This document shows, piece by piece, positions 27,885 to 36,981 of a DNA stretch of 64,000 bases. The notes beneath the pieces are model-generated. The model did no database searches. It was given only the letters and a program-made list of their open reading frames with translations, and was not told where the DNA came from. The position numbers were made by a program, and so were the translations under genes. Source of the stretch: CAVSQX01 sp963730225 (GTDB lineage: Bacteria > Planctomycetota > Phycisphaerae > Tepidisphaerales > Tepidisphaeraceae). The stretch lies in contig CAVSQX010000004.1 in NCBI GenBank assembly GCA_963730225.1, positions 806,001-870,000 of the forward strand. Direction: 5' to 3'. Every line of letters begins with the position of its first letter. Within the stretch, counting starts at the first letter, position 1.

Positions 27885-28442
27885 TCACCCTCCGTATGCC
27901 TTGGGCGCCAAGGTCACGATGTCTGGAAGATTCCGGTAATAGTCATTGTAATCCAGCCCATATCCGACGACGAATTCGTCGGGGATTTCAAACCCGACAT
28001 AATCCACCGTCACTGACTTGGCCGCGGGCCGATCTTTCCGCAGCAGTACGCACGTCTTCACGCTCGCAGCCCCCAACTCGCTCAGCACCTGCCTCACCAG
28101 CCGAATCGTTCCGCCGCTGTCCAGAATGTCATCGATCAGCAGCACATGCCGCCCGTGCAATTCGCCCAACTGCTGCCCGATCAGCTGCGATCCCTGCGAT
28201 TGCACGCTCTTTCCCGGATAGCTGCTCACCGTCAACAGCCCGATTCGCAACGCCAATGGTATCTGGCGGATCAAATCGGCGCAGAAGATCAACGCACCGG
28301 TTAAAATTGGAACGATAGTCACTTCCCCGCCATCGGGCGCGTTGGGGGGCATGTGGTCGGCGGTGATCTGCCGGGCCATTTCCGCCACGCGCTGGGCGAT
28401 GCGCTGCTGCGAGATCAGCACGCGCTGAATATCTCCCTGCAT
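27885..28442 (-). CDS. hpt: hypoxanthine phosphoribosyltransferase
   Basis: A 185-residue purine salvage enzyme transferring phosphoribose from PRPP to hypoxanthine or guanine. The PRPP loop is VLLIDDILDSGGTI (residues 100-113). PILTGALIFCADLIRQI precedes it, and VDYVGFEIPDEFVVGYGLDYN forms the purine-binding end with its Lys/Phe/Asp neighbourhood. Length is standard. Its ATG lies at 28442, divergent from the GT2 gene with about 128 bases between, and a PH-domain gene follows within 3 bases. TilS/FtsH, frequent hpt neighbours, are not here. Confidence 0.93.
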   Translation of the reverse strand: MQGDIQRVLISQQRIAQRVAEMARQITADHMPPNAPDGGEVTIVPILTGALIFCADLIRQIPLALRIGLLTVSSYPGKSVQSQGSQLIGQQLGELHGRHVLLIDDILDSGGTIRLVRQVLSELGAASVKTCVLLRKDRPAAKSVTVDYVGFEIPDEFVVGYGLDYNDYYRNLPDIVTLAPKAYGG

Positions 28443-28570
28443 CGCACTATGCTATCCGATGTCCCGATCCCCGTGTAGAGTGAACGAGGTCTTTTGCATG
28501 CTGGGGTTCGGGCCAAGCGAAGACCCGGTTTGGTCGATGTAATCCATACACCAACACTATTCCTCCCACC

Positions 28571-29825
28571 GTGTCCATCGACTTCCTCATCCCGACCTTC
28601 AACGAAGCCGCCAACCTTCCCCACGCCATCGCCTCTCTGGCGGGCTGCGCCAGCCAAATCTTCGTTCTCGATTCCGGCAGCACCGACGATACCGTCGCCA
28701 TCGCTCGCTCAATGGGCGCGACCGTCGTCGAGCGTGCGTGGGAGGGCTACTCGCGCCAGAAAAACTGGGCACTGCAAAATCTCCCATTCACCGCCCCCTG
28801 GATTTTCATTCTCGACGCCGACGAATCCGTCACACTGCCGCTCAAGGATGAGCTTCTGCGCGTTGCCGCCGTCGATCCGCAGACCGTTCCCTCCGCCGGT
28901 TTCTACGTGAACCGCCTTTTCCTTTTCATGGGCCGGCCGATCCGCCATTGCGGCTACTTCCCCAGTTGGAACCTTCGTTTCTTCAAACGCGGCCTGGCCC
29001 GATACGAAGATCGTTCCATCCACGAACACATGATTCTTCAGGGCCCCGAAGGATATCTCCGCGGGCTGCTACACCACGAAGATCGCCGCGGCCTGGAATA
29101 TTACATCGCCAAGCACAATCGCTATTCCACGCTCGAAGCCGAGCTGATCTTCAGCACCGGAAAAATCGACCCCAACGGAGAACTCGCCAACCTTCCTCCC
29201 CGGCTTTTCGGCAACGCCCTGGAGCGCCGACGATTTCTGCGCCACGCGCGTCTACCCGCTGCTGCCGGGCAAATGGATCGTGCGCTTTCTCTACATGTAC
29301 GTTTTCCAGCGCGGGTTCATGGACGGCCTGACCGGCTTTCGCTTTTGCATGTTGATCGCCAGCCACGAATTTTTCACCTATCTGAAGGTTCTCGAATTGC
29401 ACCATCTCACCGCCGCCGGTCCGCGCGCGCAGAGCAGCACCGCCAATGCACAGATCATGACGGCGGCCCAGCTCCTCCCGCCGGTTTCAAGACAATATCA
29501 GGATCGAAACCCCCTCCCGCACCCCAGCACGCCTGCGACAGCTTCACCGAAGATCAAACAATTCGCCTGGAACATTGTCCGTTGCACGGTATTTCGCTGG
29601 TCCTTTCAAAACTGGAACGGCTTGCGTGTCGAAATCCTCCGGTTCTTCGGCGCAACGATCGGGGATGACGTGCGCATCCATCCCAGCGCTCACATCGAAT
29701 TGCCATGGACGGTGAAAATCAGCTCCGGCGCACGCATCGGACCGGGCGTCATTCTCCCGCCGGACTCCGTTATCGAAGCCAATTCCATAATCAACCAGCG
29801 CGCTCCCCAACTGCTGCCGCCTTGA
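28571..29825 (+). pseudogene. glycosyltransferase family 2 with a C-terminal truncated hexapeptide acetyltransferase part, frameshifted
   Basis: From GTG 28571 the frame encodes a GT2 domain: IDFLIPTFNEAANL, SGSTDDTVAIARSMGA, EGYSRQKNWAL and the DAD motif in FILDADESVTLP, then SWNLRFFKRGLARYEDRSIHEH, as in WaaE/KdtX-type LPS core transferases. At about 29243 the frame shifts; dropping one C from CGCCACG joins LERRRFLR to TRVYPLLPGKWIVRFLYMYV and RGFMDGLTGFRFCMLIASHE, the membrane-associated end. Without a stop, the second frame goes on through a Pro-rich linker into FRWSFQNWNGLRVEILRFFGATIG and two hexapeptide turns, a WcaF-like acetyltransferase lacking most of its coils. An internal ATG at 29457 could start that part separately. 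Confidence 0.75.
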
Positions 29826-29837
29826 ACCACATTGCCG

Positions 29838-30947
29838 ATGAGTTCCTGTCCGCTGCGCATTCTCCATCTGACCGCCGGCTCCGACGCCGGGGGCCTCAGC
29901 CGCTACATCTACGATCTGTGCCTGGCCATGCAATCCGCCGGGCACCAGGTCGCCGTCGCCGGCCAGCGCGGTGATTGGCATCATCTTTTTGAATCGGCCC
30001 CGTTTCCCTGGATTGACGCTCCGCTCAAATCCGGCCCGCTGGGTCTCCGCCGCGCCGCCAATCTTTTGTCGGCTCATTTGCGCGATCATCCCGTCGACAT
30101 TCTGCACGCCCATTATCGCCGGTGCACGCTGGTCGCGCGCAAATTGCAGCACGACCGCCGTCCCCCGCTGCTCTACACGTTGCATCTCTCGCACATTCCC
30201 ATGGGTTTTTTCCGTCGTCGGTTCACCGATTTCGGCGATCACACGCACGTCCCCGCCGCCGCCGCCCGGCAATGGCTGATCGATGCCACCGGCGTCGAGC
30301 CACAGCGAATCACCGCCATTCCCCACGGCATCGATCCGCAGCAATTTCCCCTGGCCGATTCGCAAACCAAAATCCAAGCGAAATCCGACCTCGGGCTTTC
30401 CCCCACCGACATCGTCGCCGCCTACGTCGGCCGGCTGGACACGCCCAAAAACGAACTCTGGCTTCTCAATCTGGCCGTCGCATCGCGCTCGCGCATCCCT
30501 AATCTCAAGCTCCTGATCGCCGGCGCGGGCCCGCACGAAATGATGATCGGCCGCCACATCCACCGGCGCGGACTTTCCGACCGCGTCACACTCCTTGGCC
30601 AGCGCGATCCCCTGCCGATCTACCAGGCCGCCGACGCCCTTCTGCTTCCCAGCGCCCGCGAGGGATTTTCGTTAGTCTGCGCCGAAGCGATGAGCGTCGG
30701 CGTTCCCGTGTTGCGAACCCGCACCGCCGGAACCGAGGAATTGATTCTCGAAAACCAAACCGGCCGATCCGTGCCCATCGATCACAACGCATTCGTCGCC
30801 GGCGCGATCGAATTCCTCTGTGACCCCGCTGCTCTGCGTCGCATGGGCGCGGCCGCTGCGAATCACATCCGCGCGAATTTCACATTCGATCGACAACTCC
30901 GCGACACAATTGCGCTTTATTATTCTCTCGCTCAAAAATCCGCCTAA
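29838..30947 (+). CDS. glycosyltransferase family 4 (GT-B fold)
   Basis: A 369-residue soluble GT-B transferase. The N-terminal acceptor domain starts RILHLTAGSDAGGLSRYI, a glycine-rich loop typical of GT4, and continues to VDILHAHYRRCTLVA. The donor domain has VAAYVGRLDTPKNELWLL, LKLLIAGAGPHEMM and the E-x7-E motif in SAREGFSLVCAEAMSVGVPV (both Glu visible). The ATG at 29838 is preferred; a TTG two codons earlier is possible. It follows the GT2/acetyltransferase gene by 12 bases in the same direction, so the two likely act in one polysaccharide or lipid-linked sugar pathway. The sugar donor is unknown. Confidence 0.85.
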   Translation: MSSCPLRILHLTAGSDAGGLSRYIYDLCLAMQSAGHQVAVAGQRGDWHHLFESAPFPWIDAPLKSGPLGLRRAANLLSAHLRDHPVDILHAHYRRCTLVARKLQHDRRPPLLYTLHLSHIPMGFFRRRFTDFGDHTHVPAAAARQWLIDATGVEPQRITAIPHGIDPQQFPLADSQTKIQAKSDLGLSPTDIVAAYVGRLDTPKNELWLLNLAVASRSRIPNLKLLIAGAGPHEMMIGRHIHRRGLSDRVTLLGQRDPLPIYQAADALLLPSAREGFSLVCAEAMSVGVPVLRTRTAGTEELILENQTGRSVPIDHNAFVAGAIEFLCDPAALRRMGAAAANHIRANFTFDRQLRDTIALYYSLAQKSA

Positions 30948-30956
30948 ACAGAACTT

Positions 30957-30988
30957 TCTTCTCCGTGCCCTCCGTGCCTCCGGGGTTA
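30957..30988. repeat. single arm of the GGAGGCACGGAGA repeat family
   Basis: CTTCTCCGTGCCCTCCGTGCCTCCGGGGTTA resembles the right arm of the inverted repeat at 25874-25913. No matching left arm is present. It lies between the GT4 gene and the TPR gene, and may be a decayed copy of the element. Confidence 0.6.
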
Positions 30989-31015
30989 CTCCACCGTATA
31001 ATTCGCGCCGCACGG

Positions 31016-32479
31016 ATGCGTCCCGCCGGTCCAACTTCCCTTTCCCATAACGACCGCGGCGTCGCGCTCAAGCGGGCCGGTCGGTTTGAAGAAGCGATTG
31101 ACGCCTACCGCCGCGCCATCGCCCTCGATCCCAATCACGCCGCCGCCCACAACAATCTCGGCAACGCGCTGAGCAACGTCGGCCAGATGGAATCGGCGAT
31201 CGAAGCCTACCGTCGAGCCATCGAGCTCAAGCCAGAATACGCCGAAGCGTACAACAATCTCGCCACCGTTCTGACCAATCTCGATCGGCCCGGCGAAGCG
31301 ATCGCCGCCTGCCAGACCGCGCTGAAATTTCGTCCCGATCTGGCGGAGATTCACAACAGTCTGGGTGCCGCCCTGGCCGCCGACGGGCAATTCGATAAAG
31401 CGATCGATGCTCATCGCGCCGCCATCGCGCTCAAGCCGGCTTACGCCGAGGCGCACATCAATCTTTGCATCGCCTCCTGCTACGCCGGGCATGGATTGGC
31501 CGCGTTGCCCCATGGCCGCCGGGCCATCGAGCTTCAGCCCAATTTGGCCAAGCTGCATTCCAATTTCAGCATGATTCTTCTGGCCCTTGGCCAATACGAG
31601 CAGGGCTGGATCGAGCATGAATGGCGCTGGAAAGTGTCTTCAAAGTTTTCCCCTCGGCCATTCGCTCAGCCGCAATGGTTCGGCGAGCCGATCGCCGGCA
31701 AGACGATTCTTCTCCACGCCGAGCAGGGTTTCGGCGACACGATTCAATTCGTCCGCTACGCCCCGCTCGTCGCCGATCTCGGCGCCAAAGTAATTCTCGA
31801 ATGCCGCCCGGAACTAATTCGCCTGCTGGCCGACATTCCCGGCATCTCCGCCATCCTCCCCACCGGCGACGCGCTGCCTGATTTCGACATCCATTGTCCT
31901 CTGATGAGTCTTCCCCTTGCATTCCGCACCACGCTCGAATCAATCCCCTCGCCGATCCCCGTTCCCCCGCGTAGCGGACTTCGGCGAGCTCAGTCGAGCC
32001 GTCGCCCCGAAGGGGCACATTCCCCCGGCCCACAAATCGGCCTCGTCTGGGCCGGCCGCCCCACCCATTCCAACGACACTCATCGCTCCATGCATCTGGC
32101 GCACTTCGCCCCGCTGGCTTCGCTCCCGCACATCACATTTCACAGCCTACAAAAAGGCCCCACTCAATCCCAGCTCGAATTCCCGCCCACGGGCCTGCGA
32201 ATCATCGATCACGCCGCCGAGCTTTCCGACTTCGTCGACGCCGCGGCTCTGATCGCTCGACTCGATCTTGTGATTTCCGTCGACACGGCCGTCGCGCATC
32301 TGGCCGGCTCGCTCGGCAAACCCGTCTGGCTGCTTCTTCCGTTCGTCCCCGACTGGCGATGGATGCGCGACCGCTCGGATTCTCTCTGGTATCCCACGAT
32401 GCGAATTTTCCGCCAACCCCGCTTCCGCGATTGGTCGGCTGTCGTCGAGCAGGTGAAAGATTCCCTGCCCCCCCAATAG
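31016..32479 (+). CDS. TPR protein with C-terminal GT9-like glycosyltransferase domain
   Basis: A 487-residue protein. Residues 10-200 hold about five TPR repeats (AHNNLGNALSNVGQMESAIE, AYNNLATVLTNLDRPGEAI, IHNSLGAALAADGQFDKAI). After GWIEHEWRWKV the C-terminal half resembles heptosyltransferase-type GT-B domains found behind TPRs: KTILLHAEQGFGDTIQFVRY, GLVWAGRPTHSNDTHRSM and ISVDTAVAHLAGSLGKPVWLLLP. The ATG at 31016 is chosen because TATAAT stands at about 30997-31002; a GTG at 30965 would include repeat-derived residues. The linker near residues 316-335 (RSGLRRAQSSRRPEGAH) looks like an inserted repeat. Acceptor and donor are unknown. Confidence 0.8.
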   Translation: MRPAGPTSLSHNDRGVALKRAGRFEEAIDAYRRAIALDPNHAAAHNNLGNALSNVGQMESAIEAYRRAIELKPEYAEAYNNLATVLTNLDRPGEAIAACQTALKFRPDLAEIHNSLGAALAADGQFDKAIDAHRAAIALKPAYAEAHINLCIASCYAGHGLAALPHGRRAIELQPNLAKLHSNFSMILLALGQYEQGWIEHEWRWKVSSKFSPRPFAQPQWFGEPIAGKTILLHAEQGFGDTIQFVRYAPLVADLGAKVILECRPELIRLLADIPGISAILPTGDALPDFDIHCPLMSLPLAFRTTLESIPSPIPVPPRSGLRRAQSSRRPEGAHSPGPQIGLVWAGRPTHSNDTHRSMHLAHFAPLASLPHITFHSLQKGPTQSQLEFPPTGLRIIDHAAELSDFVDAAALIARLDLVISVDTAVAHLAGSLGKPVWLLLPFVPDWRWMRDRSDSLWYPTMRIFRQPRFRDWSAVVEQVKDSLPPQ

Positions 32480-32510
32480 GCAATTGGAAATAGGCAATCG
32501 GCAATCCCCT
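32471..32510. repeat. AATAGGCAATxGGAAATAGGCAAT repeat, shorter copy
   Basis: The stretch CCCCAATAGGCAATTGGAAATAGGCAATCGGCAAT matches the arm of the perfect inverted repeat at 32810-32879 with a few changes. It spans the end of the TPR gene, including its stop, and reaches the end of the convergent MoaD-like gene. Confidence 0.75.
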
Positions 32511-32809
32511 CATCCCCCCGCAATCGCCCCCACGATATAAAACCCCTCCTGGCCCGACGCCACCTTCTCCGGCAACGGCTGATCCGCCGGCTCAAACGAC
32601 ACATCCTCCTCACACGCAAAAAATCTCACCAGCGGCCGCCGCTGTTTGGTGACGTGATCCCGAATCGTCCCGCGCAGCATCGGAAACCGTTCCTCCAGCG
32701 CATCCAAAATTGTCCGCTGCGTCACGGCCCCGCGAACATCGAGGTGCACCTCCCGCTGCGTGTTCGCCAATGTCTGAAGATGTGCCGGGAGGAAGACTCG
32801 GATCATCAC
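32510..32809 (-). CDS. MoaD/ThiS-family ubiquitin-like sulfur carrier
   Basis: A 99-residue beta-grasp protein ([51 protein letters not shown]) ending in GAIAGG, the diglycine tail that MoaD, ThiS and related carriers need for adenylation and thiocarboxylation. No MoaE, ThiG or activating E1-like enzyme is in the window, so its pathway is open. Paired ATGs at 32809 and 32806 are both possible. Its upstream ribosome binding region is formed by the inverted repeat at 32810-32879. The next upstream gene on this strand is the BNR-repeat protein, 96 bases away. Confidence 0.75.
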   Translation of the reverse strand: MMIRVFLPAHLQTLANTQREVHLDVRGAVTQRTILDALEERFPMLRGTIRDHVTKQRRPLVRFFACEEDVSFEPADQPLPEKVASGQEGFYIVGAIAGG

Positions 32810-32879
32810 ATTGCCTATTTCCTATTGCCTATTGGAAGAACCGCTGCCGCATTTCAATAGGCAATAGGAAATAGGCAAT
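32810..32879. repeat. perfect 25-bp inverted repeat upstream of MoaD-like gene
   Basis: ATTGCCTATTTCCTATTGCC... (32810-32834) is the exact reverse complement of the stretch 32855-32879, separated by 20 bases. Each arm is itself built of two overlapping AATAGG units. On the minus strand the arm nearest the gene reads ATAGGAAATAGGCAATG directly before the ATG, so it supplies any Shine-Dalgarno sequence. Confidence 0.9.
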
Positions 32880-32905
32880 AGGCAATCTCCCATTCGTTTC
32901 ATTCG

Positions 32906-34063
32906 TCATTGCATTGTCTGGACTTCCACCGACAACACGCTCGGTAGATCGCGCACGATTGGCGTCCATGAATCACCGCCGTTCGCGGAGCAATACACCT
33001 GACCGCCCGTCGTTCCAAAATAAATCCCGCATTCGTCCAGCGAATCCACCGCCATGGCATCGCGCAACACATTCACGTAGCAATCGCTTTGCGGCAGCCC
33101 GCTGGTCAACGGCTCCCACTCATTCCCGCCACTTTTGCTCCGATACACCCGCAACTTTCCCTCCGGCGGATAATGCTCCGAATCGCTTTTGATCGGCACC
33201 ACGTAAATCGTTTCCGGCTCGTGCGCGTGAACATCGATCACGAACCCAAAATCCGTCGGCAGATTTCCGCTGATTTCGCGCCACGAATCTCCCGCGTCGT
33301 CGCTGCGCATCACGTCCCAATGCTTCTGCATGAACAGCACGTTCGGCCGATCGGGGTGCATGGAGATACGATGCACGCAGTGGCCGATCTCGGCCGTCGG
33401 ATCGGGCATGAATTCCGATCGCAATCCCCGATTGATCGGCTTCCACGTTTTTCCGCCATCCTCCGTGCGAAACGCGCCGGCCGCCGAAATGGCGATGAAC
33501 ATCCGATCAGGATTTTTCCGATCCAGCAAAATCGTGTGCAGACACATTCCCCCCGCGCCCGGTTGCCACCTGGGCCCCTGGGCCTCGCGCAGCCCCGGCA
33601 ATTCCTGCCACGTTTGTCCGCCGTTGGACGTTTTGAATATCGCCGCATCTTCCACGCCGGCGTATGCCGTCTCCGGATCGTCCAGCGACGGCTCCAAATG
33701 CCACACGCGCTTGAACTCCCACGGATGCGGCGTGCCGTCGTACCATATGTGCGTGCCCGGATTCCCGTCATAAACGAACTTGTTGCTTTCACCTTTGGCC
33801 ATGCCACCCGGCGCTTTTTCTGCGCCGCCGCCGGGCGTCTCCCACGTTTTGCCGCCGTCGCTGGAGCGCTGGATGATCTGCCCAAACCAACTGCTCGATT
33901 GCGAAGCGAAAATTCGATTCGGGTCGACGGCCGATCCCTTCACGTGATAAACCTCCCACCCGGCGAAGTGCGGCCCGGCCACATTCCATCGCTGGCGCTT
34001 GCCATCGGATGTCAGAATGAAAGCCCCCTTGCGCGTTCCCACCAACACTCGTACCTGGCTCAT
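32906..34063 (-). CDS. BNR/Asp-box beta-propeller protein (sialidase/VPS10-like)
   Basis: A 385-residue protein starting at ATG 34063, five bases after a strong AAAGGAG; the frame reaching 34237 is not used. At least six Asp-box repeats are visible: [46 protein letters not shown] and SANGGDSWT, evenly spaced as blades of a propeller. No signal peptide is seen after [20 protein letters not shown], so it may be cytoplasmic. Catalytic residues of true sialidases (Arg triad, nucleophilic Tyr) cannot be assigned, and many such proteins have no known enzyme activity. Function is left open. Confidence 0.8.
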   Translation of the reverse strand: MSQVRVLVGTRKGAFILTSDGKRQRWNVAGPHFAGWEVYHVKGSAVDPNRIFASQSSSWFGQIIQRSSDGGKTWETPGGGAEKAPGGMAKGESNKFVYDGNPGTHIWYDGTPHPWEFKRVWHLEPSLDDPETAYAGVEDAAIFKTSNGGQTWQELPGLREAQGPRWQPGAGGMCLHTILLDRKNPDRMFIAISAAGAFRTEDGGKTWKPINRGLRSEFMPDPTAEIGHCVHRISMHPDRPNVLFMQKHWDVMRSDDAGDSWREISGNLPTDFGFVIDVHAHEPETIYVVPIKSDSEHYPPEGKLRVYRSKSGGNEWEPLTSGLPQSDCYVNVLRDAMAVDSLDECGIYFGTTGGQVYCSANGGDSWTPIVRDLPSVLSVEVQTMQ

Positions 34064-34307
34064 CGAATCTCCTTTCCCGATCGTTGCCCGAAGCGCTTCT
34101 AATTTACCATCCAATCGCGTCGGCGCACCAACCTGCACGCCCATCTGAAAGAAGCCGAAAAAATCTGCTAATCTTTCCCCGGCGATCCGCCGCAAGCCCA
34201 GACGGGAGTTGGTTTTACGTAAAATATATAAATTCAAATCCTAGTTTGAACGTAATTTTTGATGTTGCAAAATCTGATTTCGTGAACTTCCTGATAATTT
34301 ACAGTGG

Positions 34308-36131
34308 ATGCCCGCGCCAAATCCCCCGGAAAACCCGGATCAAGCCATCGATCGCCAGCGCAGACTGGTTGAACTTGAACCGGGCAAAGCGGAGCCGAAA
34401 ATCCGATTGGCAAAACTGCTCTTGCAAGCCGATCGTCCGGCCGAGGCGATCGAGCCATTGCTCTCGGCCATCGCCGACAAGCCGGCGAATCTCGCGGCTT
34501 GTTACAACAATCTCGGAGTGCTCTACGATCGCCTGGCCCGTCGAGCCGACGCGGATCAGGCATATCGCCAGGCCATCGCCCTTCAGCCCGATCACCTGCT
34601 GGCTCACGTAAATCTCGGAAATGCCCTGCGCGAAGAGGGCAACCTTCCCGAAGCGGAGGAGATTTACCGCAAGGCGATCGCTCTGGATAGTGCCAACCCC
34701 GCCGCGCGGGCTGGACTGGGGTTGGTTCTTCTTCTTGCGGACAAGCCCAATGCTGCCATCGAACAATTGCAGATCGCCGCCAAGCTCGATCCAAATGATT
34801 TCAATACATTCGCGCTGCTGGGAATGTCTTACGGACTGCTGGGCGATCACGCCTCGGCCATCGCGGCTTTTCGCCGGGCGATGCCGATTCAGCCGGACGA
34901 TGCCCATCTGCACAGCAATCTCATCATGCTGCTGAGCTACAGTTCCGATCCGTCGAAAGTTCTGGAAGAAAGTCGATTGTGGAGCCAGCGACACGCACAG
35001 AAGATTTCAGCGAACATGCCATCGCATCGCGATTCGGCCAACCGCGAGCGGCCGCTGCGCATCGGCTATATCTCGCCGGACTTTTATGATCATTCGGTGG
35101 GAACTTTCATCGAACCCGTGCTGGCGAATCACGATCATCGCCAGCACACGATTATCTGCTACAGCGATGTCTCCAAGCCCGATGCCGTCACCGACCGCCT
35201 GCGAAAATCGGCCGATCTTTGGCGACACATCCACAAGCAGAACAATGCCCAGGTGGCCCGGCAAATCCGCGAAGACCAAGTCGACATTCTGATCGATCTG
35301 GCCGGGCACACGCTGGACAATCGTCTGACTCTCCTGGCCCAACGGCAGGCGCCGCTGCAAATCACCTGGCTGGGATATCCCAACACCACGGGCCTGGGCA
35401 CGGTCGATTACCGTCTGACCGATCGCTTCGCCGACCCGCCCGGCGCGGATTCGCTTTACACCGAAACGCTGATTCGGCTGCCCGATGCATTTTTCGTATA
35501 TCTTCCTCTGCACAACGCTCCGCCGATCGCGGCGCTGCCCATGTTGGCCCACGATTCGATCACATTCGCCTCCTTCAACAAGTTCATCAAGGTTTCACAG
35601 GCCGCGCTCAACCTGTGGGCTGAACTTCTCCAGGCGCTTCCAACCGCTCGACTGCTGATCGCCGGCGCCGTTGCCGATGCGGGCGCTGGCGCCGTCGAAT
35701 TCTTCAAACAGCGCGGCATCGATCCAAGGCGGATCGAAATCGCGCCTTGGATGAGTTTCGCCAGGTATCTCGCCCTGCATGCTCAGGTTGATATCGCGCT
35801 GGATTCATTTCCGTGGAGCGGCCACACCACCGCTTGCCACAGCCTTTGGATGGGAGTTCCCGTTCTTTCACTCACCGGGACCACGGCCGTCTCCCGCGCG
35901 ACGTTCAGCATCATGAGCAATCTGAATCTCGCCAACGATTGGACCGCCGGCACAGCCGGCGATTTCGTTCAACTCGCTCAACGATGGGCCCAAAACCCGC
36001 AGCAATTATCGGAGCTGCGCGGAACCCTGCGAGATCGGCTGCGCGAATCCCCTCTATGCGATGCTCGGCGATTCACCGCGAATCTCGAATCCACGCTTGG
36101 CCTGCTGTGGCGGCGGCGATGCGAAAGCTGA
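34308..36131 (+). CDS. TPR plus SPINDLY/OGT-type (GT41) glycosyltransferase
   Basis: A 607-residue soluble protein. Residues 15-215 hold about five or six TPRs (ACYNNLGVLYDRLARRADAD, AHVNLGNALREEGNLPEAEE). From about 240 the GT41 catalytic region follows: LRIGYISPDFYDHSVGTFIE, DILIDLAGHTLDNRL, QITWLGYPNTTGLGTVDYRL, ITFASFNKFIKVSQ, DIALDSFPWSGHTTACHSLW and VPVLSLTGTTAVSRA. The family transfers GlcNAc or fucose to Ser/Thr of proteins; bacterial members are poorly characterised. The catalytic His seen in human OGT corresponds to the DFYDHSVG region. The gene is divergent from the BNR protein and converges on the LOG gene with 3 bases between stops. Confidence 0.9.
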   Translation: MPAPNPPENPDQAIDRQRRLVELEPGKAEPKIRLAKLLLQADRPAEAIEPLLSAIADKPANLAACYNNLGVLYDRLARRADADQAYRQAIALQPDHLLAHVNLGNALREEGNLPEAEEIYRKAIALDSANPAARAGLGLVLLLADKPNAAIEQLQIAAKLDPNDFNTFALLGMSYGLLGDHASAIAAFRRAMPIQPDDAHLHSNLIMLLSYSSDPSKVLEESRLWSQRHAQKISANMPSHRDSANRERPLRIGYISPDFYDHSVGTFIEPVLANHDHRQHTIICYSDVSKPDAVTDRLRKSADLWRHIHKQNNAQVARQIREDQVDILIDLAGHTLDNRLTLLAQRQAPLQITWLGYPNTTGLGTVDYRLTDRFADPPGADSLYTETLIRLPDAFFVYLPLHNAPPIAALPMLAHDSITFASFNKFIKVSQAALNLWAELLQALPTARLLIAGAVADAGAGAVEFFKQRGIDPRRIEIAPWMSFARYLALHAQVDIALDSFPWSGHTTACHSLWMGVPVLSLTGTTAVSRATFSIMSNLNLANDWTAGTAGDFVQLAQRWAQNPQQLSELRGTLRDRLRESPLCDARRFTANLESTLGLLWRRRCES

Positions 36132-36134
36132 AGC

Positions 36135-36968
36135 TCATTGCGTCGGTTTGCGCGGCGAGCGAGCGTGGTCGCGAGCCGGGTGGCTGGGCCGCCGACCGTA
36201 GCGTGTGCCTTCGCCGGTCCGGGCCGAGCGCGGATCGGCCAGCGGCGCCTTTTGCGGATGTGCGGAAATCGCGGCGATTTTTCGCAGTTTGCTGTCTTGC
36301 GGCTTCCACCACGGCCGCTTGACTCCACGCCTCACCAGCCCCACCGCTTCCTCAGGTGAATCGGCGATGCGGAATATTCCCAAATCTTCGCCATCGATGA
36401 AGTGCGGCCGCAGCGTCGCTTCCATCCAATGCAGCAATCCGCTCCAGAATTCCCGGCCGAAAAGAATGATCGGAAACGCTTCGATCTTCAGCGTCTGAAT
36501 CAAGGTGACGGTTTCAAAGAATTCATCCAGCGTGCCGAACCCGCCGGGGAAGCAGATGAACGCCGAGGCGTATTTCACGAACATGACTTTGCGCGCGTAG
36601 AAATAGTGGAAGTCCAGCGCGATGTGCTGATAGCGATTGGCCTCCTGCTCGTGGGGCAGCGAGATGTTGCAGCCGATGCTTTTGCCGCCGGCTTCAAAAC
36701 ATCCCTTGTTGCCCGCTTCCATGATTCCCGGTCCACCCCCGGTGATGATGGCGAATCCCGCCTTGGCCAGCAGGGCAGCGGTTTTCTCGGCGGCATGATA
36801 GGTGGCCTCGCCGGGCCGGGTGCGGGCGCTGCCGAAGATCGTCACCGCCGGGCCGATGTGGGCCAGCGTTTCAAATCCCTCGACGAATTCTGCCATGATG
36901 CGGAAGATTCGCCAGGTGTCGTTGCTTCCGGGCTCCAGCTCGGAGCCAGCTGTTTTGCGGTTCGCCAT
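36135..36968 (-). CDS. LOG-family protein (TIGR00730-type nucleotide phosphoribohydrolase)
   Basis: A 277-residue Rossmann-fold protein. Signature motifs are IITGGGPGIMEAGNKG and ICFPGGFGTLDEFFETVTL, whose Arg/Glu pair catalyses release of ribose 5-phosphate from nucleoside monophosphates or cytokinin ribotides; substrate here is not known. ATG 36968 is chosen as it follows the thyX stop by 13 bases; the frame to 37043 overlaps thyX. A basic, Pro- and Arg-rich tail of about 50 residues follows the domain (WWKPQDSKLRK onward), unusual for the family. Possibly cotranscribed with thyX. Confidence 0.85.
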   Translation of the reverse strand: MANRKTAGSELEPGSNDTWRIFRIMAEFVEGFETLAHIGPAVTIFGSARTRPGEATYHAAEKTAALLAKAGFAIITGGGPGIMEAGNKGCFEAGGKSIGCNISLPHEQEANRYQHIALDFHYFYARKVMFVKYASAFICFPGGFGTLDEFFETVTLIQTLKIEAFPIILFGREFWSGLLHWMEATLRPHFIDGEDLGIFRIADSPEEAVGLVRRGVKRPWWKPQDSKLRKIAAISAHPQKAPLADPRSARTGEGTRYGRRPSHPARDHARSPRKPTQ

Positions 36969-36981
36969 ATTTTTCCGTGAT

